A stretch of 25,310 nucleotides of DNA from Treponema sp. (GTDB lineage Bacteria; Spirochaetota; Spirochaetia; Treponematales; Treponemataceae). Location: contig JAEDGP010000026.1 in NCBI GenBank assembly GCA_016297405.1, forward strand, positions 1-25,310. The letters run 5' to 3'. The notes beneath the pieces are model-generated. The model was not told where the DNA came from and made no database searches. It saw nothing but the letters and a program-made list of their open reading frames with translations. How positions within the stretch are numbered: the stretch's first letter is position 1; each line of letters starts with the position of its first letter. Of the stretch, positions 25,133-25,310 are shown piece by piece. Made by a program: the position numbers and the translations under genes.

Positions 25133-25173
25133 AAAAAGTCAAGAAGATTGTTTCAACAATCGATTGACTTTTT
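25133..25173 (-). terminator. Terminator-like hairpin directly upstream of the rnfD ribosome-binding site
   Basis: An outer 10-bp perfect stem (AAAAAGTCAA with TTGACTTTTT) encloses an inner 6-bp stem (GATTGT with ACAATC) and a four-base loop. It ends in a five-T run on both strands, so it can act in either direction. On the minus strand the T-run stops about five bases before GGGAG and 13 before the rnfD ATG. There is no room for a promoter between it and rnfD, so read-through or attenuation is implied. Confidence 0.65.
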
Positions 25174-25175
25174 AC

Positions 25176-25203
25176 GCTGTTCCGTAATGTAATGAGGAAC
25201 AGC
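25176..25203. other. Inverted repeat in the rnf leader (middle)
   Basis: An 8-bp perfect inverted repeat: GCTGTTCC (25176-25183) and GGAACAGC (25196-25203) around a 12-base spacer. It lies two bases from the terminator-like hairpin. It could be a structural element of a leader RNA or a protein-binding operator. It has no T-run of its own. Confidence 0.5.
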
Positions 25204-25211
25204 AGTTCAAT

Positions 25212-25250
25212 GTAAGATAAAGCCGCGCTATTTTAGCGGTTTTATCTTAC
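25212..25250. other. Long inverted repeat in the rnf leader (distal)
   Basis: Two 15-base arms (25212-25226 and 25236-25250) match with one mismatch, which can form a wobble pair in one transcript; the loop is nine bases. If the gene tail at 25257-25310 is real, this hairpin starts six bases after its stop codon and may terminate it, though no T-run follows on the minus strand. On the plus strand it is followed by a T-rich stretch. Confidence 0.5.
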
Positions 25251-25256
25251 ACTCTT

Positions 25257-25310
25257 TTATCTTTTTAGTGAATAAGTTCTGTTCTTGTTCTCTCCAGTCC
25301 CTACAATCAA
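25257..25310 (-). CDS. Possible C-terminal end of an upstream gene (partial)
   Basis: Reading the minus strand in from the right edge gives 17 codons ending LIVGTGENKNRTYSLKR and then TAA at 25257-25259. The pattern (Leu-Ile, then a Gly/Thr turn, Asn-Arg-Thr-Tyr, Leu) resembles the last wing of a winged-helix domain, as at the end of some Fic or AlbA_2-type regulators. It does not resemble an RnfC end that I know. It is short, and another frame is also open here, so this is only a candidate. It matters because it argues rnfC is not the gene immediately upstream of rnfD. Confidence 0.3.
   Translation of the reverse strand: MIVGTGENKNRTYSLKR

Noticed and set aside
25268..25310. GTG-started plus-strand open frame running off the right edge
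   Set aside because: There is no ribosome-binding site, and the translation (cysteine- and serine-rich) looks like a shadow. The minus-strand frame is more protein-like.

Overview
The window reads as a stretch of chromosome from a spirochete, most likely a host-associated Treponema. It is AT-rich and densely coding, with long same-strand operons and start/stop overlaps. The genus call rests on gene content and style (a FemAB-type ligase, MetG with a fused C-terminal tRNA-binding domain, a YcgR-like PilZ protein, a ComEC core without its nuclease domain, an Rnf-like operon) and not on any marker gene. I saw no tRNA, rRNA, CRISPR, IS element or phage gene.

Layout, left to right. (1) Positions 50-7617, minus strand: a tight eight-gene operon. 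In transcription order it holds a PilZ membrane protein, an exported HEAT-repeat protein, a ComEC-type membrane protein, rsmA, yggS, a small exported protein, and two RluA-family pseudouridine synthases. A perfect stem-loop follows it at the left edge. (2) 7659-8363, plus strand: a lone CPBP (CAAX-type) membrane protease. (3) 8459-13334, minus: RNase Z followed by a Gld-type ABC system (ATPase, fused permease/GldG protein, DUF4340 protein). (4) 13424-14764, plus: an orphan ATP-grasp ligase. (5) 14831-18931, minus: metG, a FemAB-family ligase and thiamine pyrophosphokinase, behind a clear sigma-70 promoter. (6) 19007-25119, minus: rnfD-G-E-A-B-like genes joined by four ATGA overlaps, then a GH57/glucanotransferase-like gene and an HD-domain gene. 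(7) 25120-25256: a non-coding leader with three successive inverted repeats. Beyond it lies a possible gene tail.

The most unusual region is the Rnf-like operon. Its five subunits keep the Rnf fold signatures and gene order, but nearly every cofactor site I can place is altered. RnfA and RnfE each lack the second cysteine of the shared [2Fe-2S] site. RnfD has Ile where the flavin-carrying Thr should be. RnfG ends before the S-G-A-T motif. RnfB lacks the N-terminal Fes domain but keeps its ferredoxin pair. rnfC is not adjacent within the window. The downstream GH57-like protein has also lost its expected nucleophile Glu. Together they look like a membrane complex and partner proteins built on an Rnf scaffold but doing something other than standard ferredoxin:NAD+ oxidoreduction. 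That is inference.

A second theme is translation initiation. Three genes at divergent promoters (CPBP protease, ATP-grasp, RNase Z) have no Shine-Dalgarno sequence. For each, a -10-like hexamer lies 6-12 bases before the start codon, which suggests leaderless or near-leaderless mRNAs. Genes inside operons nearly all have good Shine-Dalgarno sites. Positions of start codons were set by hand from ribosome-binding sites and family ends. Comparisons with canonical Rnf and GH57 motifs are from memory, not from an alignment run.
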